Source: Hydrogenobacter sp.
GTDB taxonomy: Bacteria; Aquificota; Aquificia; Aquificales; Aquificaceae
Length of the DNA: 36,065 bases
Assembly: GCA_028276405.1 (NCBI GenBank)
Contig: JAPYWJ010000011.1
Coordinates: 1 to 36,065, forward strand
Direction: 5' to 3'
Positions 16,608 through 25,806 of this stretch are shown in pieces (within the stretch, counting starts at the first letter, position 1; each line of letters starts with the position of its first letter). Under the pieces are notes generated by a model. That model was not told the DNA's origin. It saw only the letters and a program-made list of their open reading frames with translations, and did no database searches. Position numbers and translations under genes: made by a program.

Positions 16608-17191
16608 TGTTTGATAAAGGTGTGTTCGGTACCTTCCAACAGTCTGGATATATTATCCTTGTGTCTGTAAAAGATGATAGACGCTATCACCAATGACATG
16701 AGGGCTATCTTGAAGGGAAAGCCAAGTAAGATCAACAAAAGAACGGCACACACAGAAGACACCAAAGAAGCTAAAGACACATAGCCTTTGAGCTTGAAAA
16801 CTAAAAGCCAAATAATTAGTGAGAAGAAGGCAACCTTAAAAGATACTCCAAGAAGCACTCCAAAAGCTGTCGCTACAGCCTTTCCACCTTTGAAGTTATG
16901 AAACACGGGAAAAACGTGACCCAACACAGCGGCAATACCCACCATAAAGAGCGTCCAACTCTCAAGACCAAAATAAAACCTTGCTAAAATTACAGGAAAC
17001 AAACCCTTTAGCATATCAAGGAAGAAGACAAGTAATGCGTATTTTTTGCCTAAAGCCCTGCCTACATTAGTAGCTCCTACATTACCACTGCCTACAGACC
17101 TAATGTCTATGCCCTTGGCTTTTGCTATGTGCTCACCAAAAAGCACGGAACCCAAGAGGTAAGCAAGAACAACAAGAAGTAAGCTATCCAT
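16604..17191 (-). CDS. plsY: Glycerol-3-phosphate acyltransferase PlsY
   Basis: PlsY transfers the acyl group of acyl-phosphate to glycerol-3-phosphate, starting phospholipid synthesis at the inner membrane. The 195-aa protein has five or more membrane segments and the three family motifs: 'GSGNVGATNVGR', 'HVFPVFHNFKGGKAVAT' and the later 'YRHKDNISRLLEGTE'. Its ATG is only 16 bp from the guaA ATG on the other strand. A minus-strand TAAAAT (17200-17205) lies 8 nt before it. It is co-transcribed with the ArnT-like gene (4-bp overlap). Confidence 0.95.
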   Translation of the reverse strand: MDSLLLVVLAYLLGSVLFGEHIAKAKGIDIRSVGSGNVGATNVGRALGKKYALLVFFLDMLKGLFPVILARFYFGLESWTLFMVGIAAVLGHVFPVFHNFKGGKAVATAFGVLLGVSFKVAFFSLIIWLLVFKLKGYVSLASLVSSVCAVLLLILLGFPFKIALMSLVIASIIFYRHKDNISRLLEGTEHTFIKQ

Positions 17192-17207
17192 AAGCTATAA
17201 TTTTATC
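17192..17207. promoter_or_regulatory. 16-bp divergent plsY/guaA promoter core
   Basis: TATAAT for guaA (17196-17201, plus) and TAAAAT for plsY (17200-17205, minus) overlap each other. They end 6 and 8 nt from their start codons. Each -35 region would lie inside the other gene's coding sequence, and two polymerases could not occupy both promoters together. Confidence 0.65.
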
Positions 17208-18731
17208 ATGCAAAGGCGTCCTGCAGTGATCCTTAACTTTGGCTCTCAGTATGTGCAACTAATAGCCAGAAGGGTGAGAGAAGCAGGCATTTACAGTGAG
17301 ATCCTTCCCTTCAATACAAAAGCAGAGGAAATCCTAAAAAAAGACCCTTACTGCATAATACTTTCCGGTGGACCTGCGTCTGTTTATGAACCTTTTGCTC
17401 CTCTGCCTGATGAAAATATATACCGTCTTGGCATCCCCCTTTTAGGCATATGCTACGGTCTTCAAGCTGTGGTGTATCAACTAGGTGGAGTTGTAGAAAG
17501 GGCGGCAAAACAAGAGTACGGAAGGGCTAAGCTTACAGTAATAAAAGATGATCCCATCTTTTACGGACTTCCAAAAGAGTTTCATGTATGGATGAGCCAT
17601 GCGGATAAAGTAGTGTCCCTTCCCGAAGGCTTTGAGGTGCTTGCATCCTCTGAGAACTCTCCAAACGCTGTGATAAAAAAGGGAAAGCTCTACGGCATTC
17701 AGTTTCACCCAGAGGTGGCTCACACTACATACGGTAGAGAGATATTTTACAACTTCCTTTATAGGGTTTGTAATGCTCAGAAAAACTGGGAAGTGGTAGA
17801 CCTTTTGGAAGAAAAACTGCAGGAAATAAAAGACACTGTAAAAGAAGGTAAAGTTATATGCGCTCTATCCGGCGGTGTGGATTCTACGGTTGCTGCCATG
17901 CTTACTTACAAAGCCATAGGAAACAGGCTTGAGTGTGTGTTTGTTGATCACGGGCTTTTGAGAAAGGGAGAAGCTCAGGAGGTAGAAGGCTACTTTAGGG
18001 GTCTATCCCTTCCTTTCAGAAAGGTAGATGCCAGTGAGCTTTTCCTGAGTAGGCTAAAGGGTGTAGAGGACCCTGAGGAAAAACGAAAGATAGTAGGTCA
18101 CACTTTCATTGAGGTGTTTGAAAAAGAGGCAAGAGATTCAGGTGCAGAATACTTACTTCAGGGAACTCTCTATCCAGATGTGGTGGAAAGTGCAGGTATA
18201 CCCGGTGCCAAGGTCATAAAGACCCATCACAATGTGGGAGGACTTCCGGAAAAGCTTGGTCTTAAACTCCTTGAACCCCTTAAAGAGCTTTTCAAGGATG
18301 AGGTAAGGCAGATAGGGAAAAAGCTAGGCATACCCGACGAACTACTACAGAGGCATCCCTTTCCCGGTCCTGGACTTTCCATAAGGATATTGGGAGAAGT
18401 AAAAGAAGAGGACTTAGAGATACTAAGAGAAGCAGACTACATATTCATAGAAGAGCTAAAAAGGTGGGGACTTTATAACAAGGTATGGCAAGCTTTTGCA
18501 GTGCTCTTACCCATAAAGAGCGTGGGAGTAATGGGAGATGTCAGAACTTACGAAAGAGTTGTAGCTCTAAGAGCGGTTGACAGTAGTGATGGTATGACCG
18601 CAGACTGGTCAAGACTTCCCTACGATTTTCTTGACCATGTGATGAGAAGGATAATAAACGAAGTAAAAGGTATAAACAGGGTGGTTTACGATGTATCCTC
18701 AAAGCCACCCGCCACCATTGAGTGGGAGTAA
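17208..18731 (+). CDS. guaA: GMP synthase (glutamine-hydrolysing)
   Basis: GuaA aminates XMP to GMP with ATP and glutamine. The 507-aa protein has an N-terminal class I amidotransferase domain, with the nucleophile in 'LLGICYGLQA' (about residue 82) and the catalytic His/Glu in 'GIQFHPEVAHT'. The ATP-pyrophosphatase domain has P-loop 'ALSGGVDSTVAA' (about 222), and the dimerisation domain ends with the canonical 'SKPPATIEWE'. A TATAAT ends 6 nt before the ATG and no Shine-Dalgarno is seen. The next gene begins 2 nt after its stop. Confidence 0.97.
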   Translation: MQRRPAVILNFGSQYVQLIARRVREAGIYSEILPFNTKAEEILKKDPYCIILSGGPASVYEPFAPLPDENIYRLGIPLLGICYGLQAVVYQLGGVVERAAKQEYGRAKLTVIKDDPIFYGLPKEFHVWMSHADKVVSLPEGFEVLASSENSPNAVIKKGKLYGIQFHPEVAHTTYGREIFYNFLYRVCNAQKNWEVVDLLEEKLQEIKDTVKEGKVICALSGGVDSTVAAMLTYKAIGNRLECVFVDHGLLRKGEAQEVEGYFRGLSLPFRKVDASELFLSRLKGVEDPEEKRKIVGHTFIEVFEKEARDSGAEYLLQGTLYPDVVESAGIPGAKVIKTHHNVGGLPEKLGLKLLEPLKELFKDEVRQIGKKLGIPDELLQRHPFPGPGLSIRILGEVKEEDLEILREADYIFIEELKRWGLYNKVWQAFAVLLPIKSVGVMGDVRTYERVVALRAVDSSDGMTADWSRLPYDFLDHVMRRIINEVKGINRVVYDVSSKPPATIEWE

Positions 18732-18733
18732 AC

Positions 18734-19623
18734 ATGCAAAACCTTTTTAGCTTACTTATAGTTCTGTTTTTTTCCATTGCAGGCATCTTTATGAGTGATA
18801 CCTTTAGGCACCTTAAAGAAATGATCGTGCCTCTGCTGGTGTTAGTTATGCTCAGTATGGGAATAACTCTCAGCATTGAGGATTTCAAAAGGATATTGCA
18901 AAAACCAGTAGTAGTTATGTACGGTGCCTTAATGCATTACGGTGTGATGCCCCTTTTAGCTGTAATTCTGAGCTCAGTTTTTGGTATAAGCAAAGATCTT
19001 TATGTGGGTATGGTGCTTGTGGGTTCTGTTCCGAGCGGTACAGCTTCAAACCTAATAACTTACTTAGCCAAAGGAGACCTTCTTTACTCTGTTAGCATAA
19101 CCGCATTCTCAACGCTTTTAGCTCCACTTTTTACACCTCTGTGGACTTACCTGCTGGCAGGAAAGTATGTACATGTTTCCTTTTGGGATATGGTGTGGGA
19201 TGTTCTAAAGATAGTCATACTGCCTGTTGTGTTGGGTATTGGCATCAGAGGAATATTTCCACGCATAAGGACTGTTGAGGACTTTTTACCTTATATGTCT
19301 GTATCCGTCGTAGGCTTTATTATTGCGGTGGTACTTTCTCTGAATGTGGAAAACCTAAAAAGGATAGACTTTATGCTCGTGTTTGCGGTTTTTCTACACA
19401 ATGTCCTTGGTTTTCTTTTAGGCTTTTTCTTTGGCAAACTTTTTGGTCTTGATAACAAGCTTTCCAAAACCCTTTCCATAGAAGTAGGCATTCAAAACTC
19501 AGGCTTGGCGGTAGCGCTTGCCATCAAGTACTTTTCTCCTTTGGCTTCTTTACCTCCTGCCCTTTTTAGCTTCCTGCAAAATGTGAACGGTATAATTGTA
19601 TCTTCAATCTACAAACGTATACA

Positions 19624-19627
<4 letters not shown>
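18734..19627 (+). CDS. Bile acid:sodium symporter (BASS/SBF) family transporter
   Basis: The product of about 297 aa has nine or ten hydrophobic helices. It carries the family signatures 'MLSMGITLSIEDF', 'GSVPSGTASNLITYLAKGD' and 'SIEVGIQNSGLAVALA', which form the crossover sodium-binding region. BASS members move organic anions such as pantothenate, pyruvate or 2-keto acids with Na+; the substrate here cannot be assigned. A GTG at 18722 would extend the frame into guaA. I prefer ATG 18734 because 'GGGAG' lies at a proper distance upstream. It follows guaA directly and its end overlaps the convergent ccp gene by 4 bp. Confidence 0.88.
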
Positions 19628-21702
<2,075 letters not shown>

Positions 21703-21706
21703 ATTA

Positions 21707-21779
21707 CGGGGTGTAGCTCAGGTGGCAGAGCGCTGGCTTTGGGAGCCAGAAGTCGCAGGTTCAAGTCCTGCCACCCCGA
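21707..21779 (+). tRNA. tRNA-Pro (TGG)
   Basis: A full cloverleaf is readable: acceptor CGGGGTG pairs with CACCCCG, the anticodon stem is CTGGC/GCCAG, the loop TTTGGGA carries anticodon TGG, and the T arm is GCAGG-TTCAAGT-CCTGC. CCA is not encoded after the discriminator A. It lies 4 nt after gapA with no promoter of its own in that gap, so it is probably cut from the gapA transcript. Its last 19 bases overlap the antisense 3' end of thiL. Confidence 0.97.
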
Positions 21780-22705
21780 TTTGGATCTTTAAAGTGATCA
21801 AACCCCCTAGGATGCAATGTTTCTCCATCTATATAAACGCCAGACCCTTCCTCAACGACACCTATACACTTCATATCCATAAAGGGGTTATACCTATCTT
21901 CTGGATGTGTAAAGAGCAGTTGGTAGTCTTCTCCACCCGTAAGGGCATACTCTAAGGGATCTTTGCCGTGCTTTTTACAAAAGAGCCTGAGCTCTTCAGA
22001 TACAGGTATATCCTCGCTTTTTATTGATATTTTCACACCGCTCATATTTGAAAGATGCCAAACATCAGAAGATAGTCCATCGCTGATGTCTATACAGGCG
22101 TTGGCATACTTGCGTATATGCTTTATATAGTCTATTCTTGCGGTGGGTCTTATATGCCTTTCTATAAGTTTTAATTCAAAGTCTTCGTACTTTTTTTTCT
22201 CAAGAAGGAGAAGTTCAAGTCCAGCTTTGGCATCTCCTAAGGTGCCACTTACATACAGTTTATCGCCAGGCTTTGCTCCAGCTCTGGATACAAACCTATC
22301 TGTTTTCCCCAACATGAATACATCTACAGCTATTTTCTCCGACTTTGTGATGTTCCCACCAACTACCTGACATCCGTAAAAACTGCACGCTTCTTTTATA
22401 CCCCTATACAAACCCTCCACATAGGCAACCTCTATGTCTGGCAAAGCCAAAGATACCAAAGCATAAAGAGCAATTCCTCCGCTGGCAACCACATCGCTCA
22501 CATTCACACTTATAACCTTCCAGCCTACTACCTGTGGTGCGTAGGATCTTTTAAAGTGTCTGTCTTCTACCATACAGTCCGTTGTTAGAAGCAGAGTCTC
22601 GCCGTTTATTTCTACGGGTGCAGTGTCATCTCCTATGATGGGTGAAGATAGAATACCTTTCAGCACCTGTATAAGTCCGAACTCTCCTATCTGTGATATC
22701 TTCAT
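21761..22705 (-). CDS. thiL: Thiamine-monophosphate kinase
   Basis: ThiL phosphorylates thiamine monophosphate to the cofactor thiamine diphosphate using ATP. The 314-aa protein has the family landmarks: 'GEFGLIQVL', 'IGDDTAPV', 'LLTTDCMVEDRHF', 'VNVSDVVASGG', 'CIDISDGLSSD' and 'ALTGGEDYQLLFT'. The ATG overlaps the upstream NIL-domain gene as ATGA. The last residues (NRGGRT) and stop are encoded by the complement of the tRNA-Pro 3' half, an unusual tail. thiE lies elsewhere in the window and is not in this operon. Confidence 0.95.
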   Translation of the reverse strand: MKISQIGEFGLIQVLKGILSSPIIGDDTAPVEINGETLLLTTDCMVEDRHFKRSYAPQVVGWKVISVNVSDVVASGGIALYALVSLALPDIEVAYVEGLYRGIKEACSFYGCQVVGGNITKSEKIAVDVFMLGKTDRFVSRAGAKPGDKLYVSGTLGDAKAGLELLLLEKKKYEDFELKLIERHIRPTARIDYIKHIRKYANACIDISDGLSSDVWHLSNMSGVKISIKSEDIPVSEELRLFCKKHGKDPLEYALTGGEDYQLLFTHPEDRYNPFMDMKCIGVVEEGSGVYIDGETLHPRGFDHFKDPNRGGRT

Positions 22706-22944
22706 TCTGTGAAGATCTGACCCTCTATAGGTTCCACGAGAATACCTTGCTCTTGTATGAACTTGATAGCCCTCTCTATCTCTTCTGCCTCCCCATCTAA
22801 CTCAATGGTTAACAGACCCGTATCCTTAGTGACTTTTGCAGTTCTTATGTTGACCACCAGATCAAAGTTTTTACACACCATGCACAGTACCGGCTGTTTG
22901 ACTTTCTCCTCTGGATATATGAGCTGTAATCTTACCAGGTTCAT
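22702..22944 (-). CDS. NIL-domain (ferredoxin-fold) small protein
   Basis: The 80-aa product begins 'MNLVRLQLIYPEEKVKQPVL' and continues 'VNIRTAKVTKDTGLLTIELDGE..EIERAIKFIQEQGILVEPIE'. This matches the NIL domain otherwise found at the C-terminus of methionine ABC transporter ATPases and beside ferredoxin domains. Stand-alone NIL proteins have no assigned function. A longer frame to 22989 contains the promoter. I chose 22944 because TATAAT (22952-22957) lies 7 nt upstream. It overlaps thiL by four bases. Confidence 0.75.
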   Translation of the reverse strand: MNLVRLQLIYPEEKVKQPVLCMVCKNFDLVVNIRTAKVTKDTGLLTIELDGEAEEIERAIKFIQEQGILVEPIEGQIFTE

Positions 22945-22951
22945 AACACAT

Positions 22952-22957
22952 ATTATA
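22952..22957 (-). promoter_or_regulatory. -10 element of the NIL-thiL operon
   Basis: TATAAT on the minus strand lies 7 nt before the NIL-protein ATG, with no Shine-Dalgarno. It is back to back with the tRNA-Cys promoter. Confidence 0.6.
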
Positions 22958-22968
22958 ATCCTTGTTGG

Positions 22969-22974
22969 TATAAT
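22969..22974 (+). promoter_or_regulatory. -10 element of tRNA-Cys-rpsT
   Basis: TATAAT lies 10 nt before the first base of tRNA-Cys. The expected transcript starts within a few bases of the mature tRNA 5' end, so little or no 5' leader would need removal. Confidence 0.6.
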
Positions 22975-22984
22975 AAAAGATATA

Positions 22985-23056
22985 GGCAACGTGGCCGAGA
23001 GGCTAGGCGAGGGACTGCAAATCCCTTCTACGGCGGTTCGAATCCGCCCGTTGCCT
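22985..23056 (+). tRNA. tRNA-Cys (GCA)
   Basis: Acceptor GGCAACG pairs with CGTTGCC; the anticodon stem-loop AGGGA-CTGCAAA-TCCCT carries GCA; the T arm is CGGCG-GTTCGAA-type. The discriminator is T, as expected for tRNA-Cys, and CCA is not encoded. It shares a transcript with rpsT, whose ATG lies 27 nt downstream. Confidence 0.96.
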
Positions 23057-23083
23057 CAAAAAACTACCTTTAGGAGGTAAACA

Positions 23084-23365
23084 ATGCCCAACACGAAACA
23101 GGCAGAAAAGCGTATGAGAAGAGATGCAAAGAGAAGGCTAAGAAACAGGTATCACATATCAAGGATGAGAACTTACATAAAGAAGTTCAGAAAAATGGTC
23201 CAGGGAGGAAAGCTGGAAGAAGCAAAGCAGTTCCTTCCTGAGGTGATAAGCGTTATATACCACACTGCGTCAAAAGGCGTCATCCACAAAAACGAAGCGT
23301 CAAGAAGAGCATCAAGACTGAACCTTTTGCTCAACAAAGCTCTTGAGTCTGCTAATAAGAGTTAA
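23084..23365 (+). CDS. rpsT: 30S ribosomal protein S20
   Basis: S20 is a primary 16S rRNA-binding protein of the small subunit. The 93-aa, strongly basic, all-helical product shows the family pattern 'NTKQAEKRMRRDAKRRLRN' at the start and 'KGVIHKNEASRRASRLN' near the end. A perfect Shine-Dalgarno (AGGAGG) lies in the 27-nt gap after tRNA-Cys. The last 54 bases of the gene overlap the 3' end of murJ on the other strand, so both C-termini are constrained by one DNA segment. Confidence 0.96.
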   Translation: MPNTKQAEKRMRRDAKRRLRNRYHISRMRTYIKKFRKMVQGGKLEEAKQFLPEVISVIYHTASKGVIHKNEASRRASRLNLLLNKALESANKS

Positions 23366-24811
23366 GGATAGAGCATCTCTTAGAAAGAGAAGGCTTAAAA
23401 AGTACACTACCATCGCAGTAGGAATGATCAGCAATATCCAGATGGGTTCTGTTAACCACATTTTTAAAAGCCATACGACAAAGAGCATAAAAATGGAGGC
23501 AAAAAAGGGTTTGTAGAGCATCATAAACAGATCCTTTATGGCGATCACACCTCCCTCTATTTTTAAGAAAAGGTAAGAAAAGCTTATGAGGGCAGAGGTT
23601 GAAGTTCCCAGAGCAAGACCAAAAACCCCCCACTTTAAGAAAAAGGCATAAAAGCTTCCAAATAAAGCTTCTGACAGAACAGATAGCACTGAAGCTTTTA
23701 CTGGTGTTTTAGTGTCCCCTTTTGCAAAGAACACACTGCTTAGAACCTTTTGTAAGGAGAAAAAAGTAAGACCAACAGCATATGCCCCCAATACCCAAGA
23801 AGCGGTAAGCACATCGTGCTCAGAAAACCTACCCCTGCCGTAGAGTAAGGCTATTATACTGTCTGAAAGAGCTATAAGACCAAAGGTAGCAGGAAGGGAT
23901 ATAAGGATTACAAACTTAGCGGCTAAATGTATGCTAAATTTTGTATCCTCACCCTTAGAAAGTGCAGAAAGCAAAGAGTTTGCCATGCCTACAGATACAG
24001 CACCCAGAGGTAATTGAAAGATCCTGTTGGCATAATAAAGGTAAGATATGGACCCAAGAGGCAGAAAAGATGCAAGGAAGGTATCTATAAAAAAAGACAG
24101 TTGAGCGACACCAAAACCTATCAAAGAAGGTATAAGCCTTTTCACGAGCAATTTTACATCTTTATCCAACTCAAAGGAAAAACCCGGCATAAGCCCTGAC
24201 CTCCACACAGAAGGTAAGTTAAAAAGAGCCTGAGCCATTCCTCCAAGAATTACACCCCATATGAGAGAGTAGAAACCAAATGAATGCGAAGATAGAGCAA
24301 CAACCAAGGAAAACACCAAGTTAAAAATTCCCTGAGCGAAGGCCGGCACAAAAAAAATGCCCCTTGTGTTCAGTACTGCCATAAAAAAAGAGCTAAGTCC
24401 TGCAAAAAACAGGTATGTAAAGAGCCAGCGAGCCATAAAAACTGTCAACTCAAAGTGAGGTTTATCTTTGATGCCAGGTGCTATGACCGTCATTAGAGCC
24501 TCAGCAAATACTATGCCCAGAAGGGTGATAAGAAGGTTTACCAAGGTATAGTAAGTAAAAGCCGAACTGAGAAACTGCTTCTCTCTTCCACCCTTTATGT
24601 CCATTGCGTATATGGGTACAAAAGCAGCATTAAAGCCTCCTTCCCCCAAAAGTCTCCTAAAAGTGTTAGGTAGTCTAAAAGCAATAAAGAAGGCATCTGT
24701 TATCTGGGATACACCAAAGTAATATGCTATAAGTGCATCCCTTACATACCCAAAGATTCTGCTTAGCAAGGTAGCAAAGGAAAAGCTTATAGAGTGTTTT
24801 ATCAGTCCCAT
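23312..24811 (-). CDS. murJ: Lipid II flippase MurJ
   Basis: MurJ moves the peptidoglycan precursor lipid II across the inner membrane. The 499-aa protein has about 14 hydrophobic helices. It shows the MVF-family signatures 'LLSRIFGYVRDALIAYYFG', 'TDAFFIAFRLPNTFRRLLGE', 'GGFNAAFVPIY' and 'GRGRFSEHD'. The ATG lies only 5 nt after the encoded CCA of tRNA-Leu on the same strand, so tRNA 3' processing would leave an almost leaderless mRNA. The C-terminal 17 codons and stop overlap rpsT. Confidence 0.96.
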   Translation of the reverse strand: MGLIKHSISFSFATLLSRIFGYVRDALIAYYFGVSQITDAFFIAFRLPNTFRRLLGEGGFNAAFVPIYAMDIKGGREKQFLSSAFTYYTLVNLLITLLGIVFAEALMTVIAPGIKDKPHFELTVFMARWLFTYLFFAGLSSFFMAVLNTRGIFFVPAFAQGIFNLVFSLVVALSSHSFGFYSLIWGVILGGMAQALFNLPSVWRSGLMPGFSFELDKDVKLLVKRLIPSLIGFGVAQLSFFIDTFLASFLPLGSISYLYYANRIFQLPLGAVSVGMANSLLSALSKGEDTKFSIHLAAKFVILISLPATFGLIALSDSIIALLYGRGRFSEHDVLTASWVLGAYAVGLTFFSLQKVLSSVFFAKGDTKTPVKASVLSVLSEALFGSFYAFFLKWGVFGLALGTSTSALISFSYLFLKIEGGVIAIKDLFMMLYKPFFASIFMLFVVWLLKMWLTEPIWILLIIPTAMVVYFLSLLFLRDALSLTLISRLKSFVEQKVQS

Positions 24812-24816
24812 TCTTT

Positions 24817-24903
24817 TGGTGCCGGAGGCGGGAGTCGAACCCGCACGCCCTCACGGGCACTGCCCCCTCAAGACAGCGCGTCTGCCAGTTCCGCCACTCC
24901 GGC
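24817..24903 (-). tRNA. tRNA-Leu (GAG)
   Basis: A class II tRNA: acceptor GCCGGAG/CTCCGGC, anticodon stem CTGTC/GGCAG, loop TTGAGGG with anticodon GAG, a long variable arm (TGCCCGTGAGGGCG), T arm GCGGG-TTCGACT-CCCGC. The discriminator A and CCA are encoded (24820-24817). murJ starts 5 nt later. A minus-strand TATAAT at 24913-24918 lies 9 nt before the mature 5' end. Confidence 0.97.
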
Positions 24904-24912
24904 TGAGTTTAT

Positions 24913-24918
24913 ATTATA
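24913..24918 (-). promoter_or_regulatory. -10 element of tRNA-Leu-murJ
   Basis: TATAAT on the minus strand lies 9 nt before the tRNA 5' end. No good -35 is visible at 16-18 nt spacing. It is the only promoter-like element seen for murJ. Confidence 0.55.
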
Positions 24919-24946
24919 TACGATAAAAACCATGTGAGGCTGTTCT

Positions 24947-24965
24947 AAAAATCCCATCTCGGGAT
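24947..24965 (-). terminator. Candidate intrinsic terminator of the ncRNA
   Basis: On the minus strand, ATCCC, a GAGAT loop and GGGAT are followed by a T run. The stem is only five pairs, so it is a modest terminator, but it falls exactly at the end of the structured region and before the tRNA-Leu promoter. Confidence 0.6.
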
Positions 24966-25181
24966 CGTCCCCCCAGCGGATAAGGGAACTAACCCTTTCC
25001 TCACCCTGTCCCACGCTCCCTTGCGGGAGGGGAAGAGTCTTTTCCTCCCAAGAACAGGCAAAAGGAGGGCTACCTTCAGAACCTGCTGGGCAGTGGCAAG
25101 GATTATAAAATCCTTCCCGTCTTCAGGGTTCCTTCCATTGGTCCCACAACGGGCACCCAGCAAGCTCTAAAAGCTTTTCAT
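24947..25181 (-). ncRNA. Candidate structured non-coding RNA of about 235 nt, family not identified
   Basis: This is the only stretch above 300 bp without a recognisable protein gene, and it is clearly richer in G and C than its flanks. On the minus strand a promoter TTGAAA (25211-25216), 16 nt, TATAAT (25189-25194) starts it and a T-tailed hairpin ends it. Stems read by eye include an 11-bp helix AGCTTGCTGGG with CCCAGCAGGTT (with G-U pairs), inside it CCCGTT with GACGGG and a perfect 7-bp hairpin AAGGATT-TTAT-AATCCTT, then CCTGTTC with GGGACAGG, a GNRA hairpin CTCCC-GCAA-GGGAG, and AAGGG-TTAGTT-CCCTT. The segment CAGGTTCTGAAGGTAGC resembles the SRP RNA helix 8 core, but its flanks do not pair as they should. 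RNase P RNA, tmRNA and 6S RNA do not fit either. A 72-codon frame here lacks a sensible start context. Confidence 0.72.
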
Positions 25182-25188
25182 AAGGAAA

Positions 25189-25216
25189 ATTATACCACTT
25201 TACAGAAACTTTTCAA
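25189..25216 (-). promoter_or_regulatory. Promoter of the candidate ncRNA (-35 TTGAAA, 16 nt, -10 TATAAT)
   Basis: This is among the few promoters in the window with a near-consensus -35 as well as a perfect -10. That fits an abundant stable RNA. The start would be near 25181. It is divergent from thiE, whose possible -10 (TAAAAT, 25222-25227) lies just upstream. Confidence 0.7.
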
Positions 25217-25247
25217 TAGGCTAAAATTTTGAAACACCCTCAAAACC

Positions 25248-25805
25248 ATGTTGCCAAGAATGTATGCTATAGTAGATACTCATAAGTACGGAGAGGACCT
25301 TTTTGGAAGTTTGCGCAAAGTTCTGGAAAGGGGTGTGCGCATGATACAGCTAAGGGAAAAGTCTGCAAGCGGAAGGGAATACTACCAGAAGGCTATAATG
25401 GTAAGAGAAATAACAAGAGAGTATTCCGCTTTGCTTCTCATCAACGACCGTGTTGACATAGCTCTTGCAGTATCTGCTGATGGTGTGCATTTACCTCAGA
25501 AGGGTATGCCACCTTCTGCGGTACGCAAATTAAAAAAAGATCTTATCATAGGCTTTTCCGCTCACGACCTTGAGTCTGCTATTTTTGCAGAAAAAGAAGG
25601 TGCTGATTTTATAACCCTCAGTCCCATTTTTAAAACTTCTTCTCACCCGCAGGAAGAACCTATAGGTCTTGGTACTCTAAAAGAAGTATCCCAAAAGGTT
25701 TCCATACCTGTTTATGCTCTTGGAGGTATAACATGGGAAAAAATAAAGCTATGCTACAAAAACGGAGCTTACGGTATAGCCGGTATAAGCCTGTTCTTGG
25801 AGTAA
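25248..25805 (+). CDS. thiE: Thiamine-phosphate synthase
   Basis: ThiE couples the HMP-diphosphate and thiazole-phosphate units to thiamine phosphate. The 185-aa TIM-barrel protein, slightly short for the family, has 'IQLREKSASGREYYQ', 'LLINDRVDIALAVSADGVHLPQ', 'IGFSAHDLE', 'ADFITLSPIFKT.SH' and 'VYALGGIT'. It opens the long plus-strand run; no TPP riboswitch precedes it. The mscS-like gene follows 1 nt after the stop. Confidence 0.94.
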   Translation: MLPRMYAIVDTHKYGEDLFGSLRKVLERGVRMIQLREKSASGREYYQKAIMVREITREYSALLLINDRVDIALAVSADGVHLPQKGMPPSAVRKLKKDLIIGFSAHDLESAIFAEKEGADFITLSPIFKTSSHPQEEPIGLGTLKEVSQKVSIPVYALGGITWEKIKLCYKNGAYGIAGISLFLE

Positions 25806-25806
25806 G

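Noticed and set aside
24945-25163. A 72-codon minus-strand frame as a small protein gene
   Set aside because: Its composition follows RNA helices and G/C runs, no ribosome binding site precedes it and it ends exactly in the terminator hairpin; a structured RNA explains the region better.
24947-25181. The ncRNA as SRP RNA
   Set aside because: The CAGGTTCTGAAGGTAGC segment resembles helix 8, but the flanking strands do not pair into the long SRP hairpin and no Alu-type UGUA motif is seen; left as an alternative to test.
24947-25181. The ncRNA as RNase P RNA or tmRNA
   Set aside because: It lacks the RNase P conserved core in the right order and lacks a tRNA-Ala-like end and tag frame; it is also too short for either.
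25195-25247. A TPP riboswitch before thiE
   Set aside because: The gap is short and none of the conserved THI-box segments is present on the plus strand.
24945-25247. An insertion sequence remnant in the gap between tRNA-Leu and thiE
   Set aside because: No transposase fragments, terminal inverted repeats or target duplications are visible.
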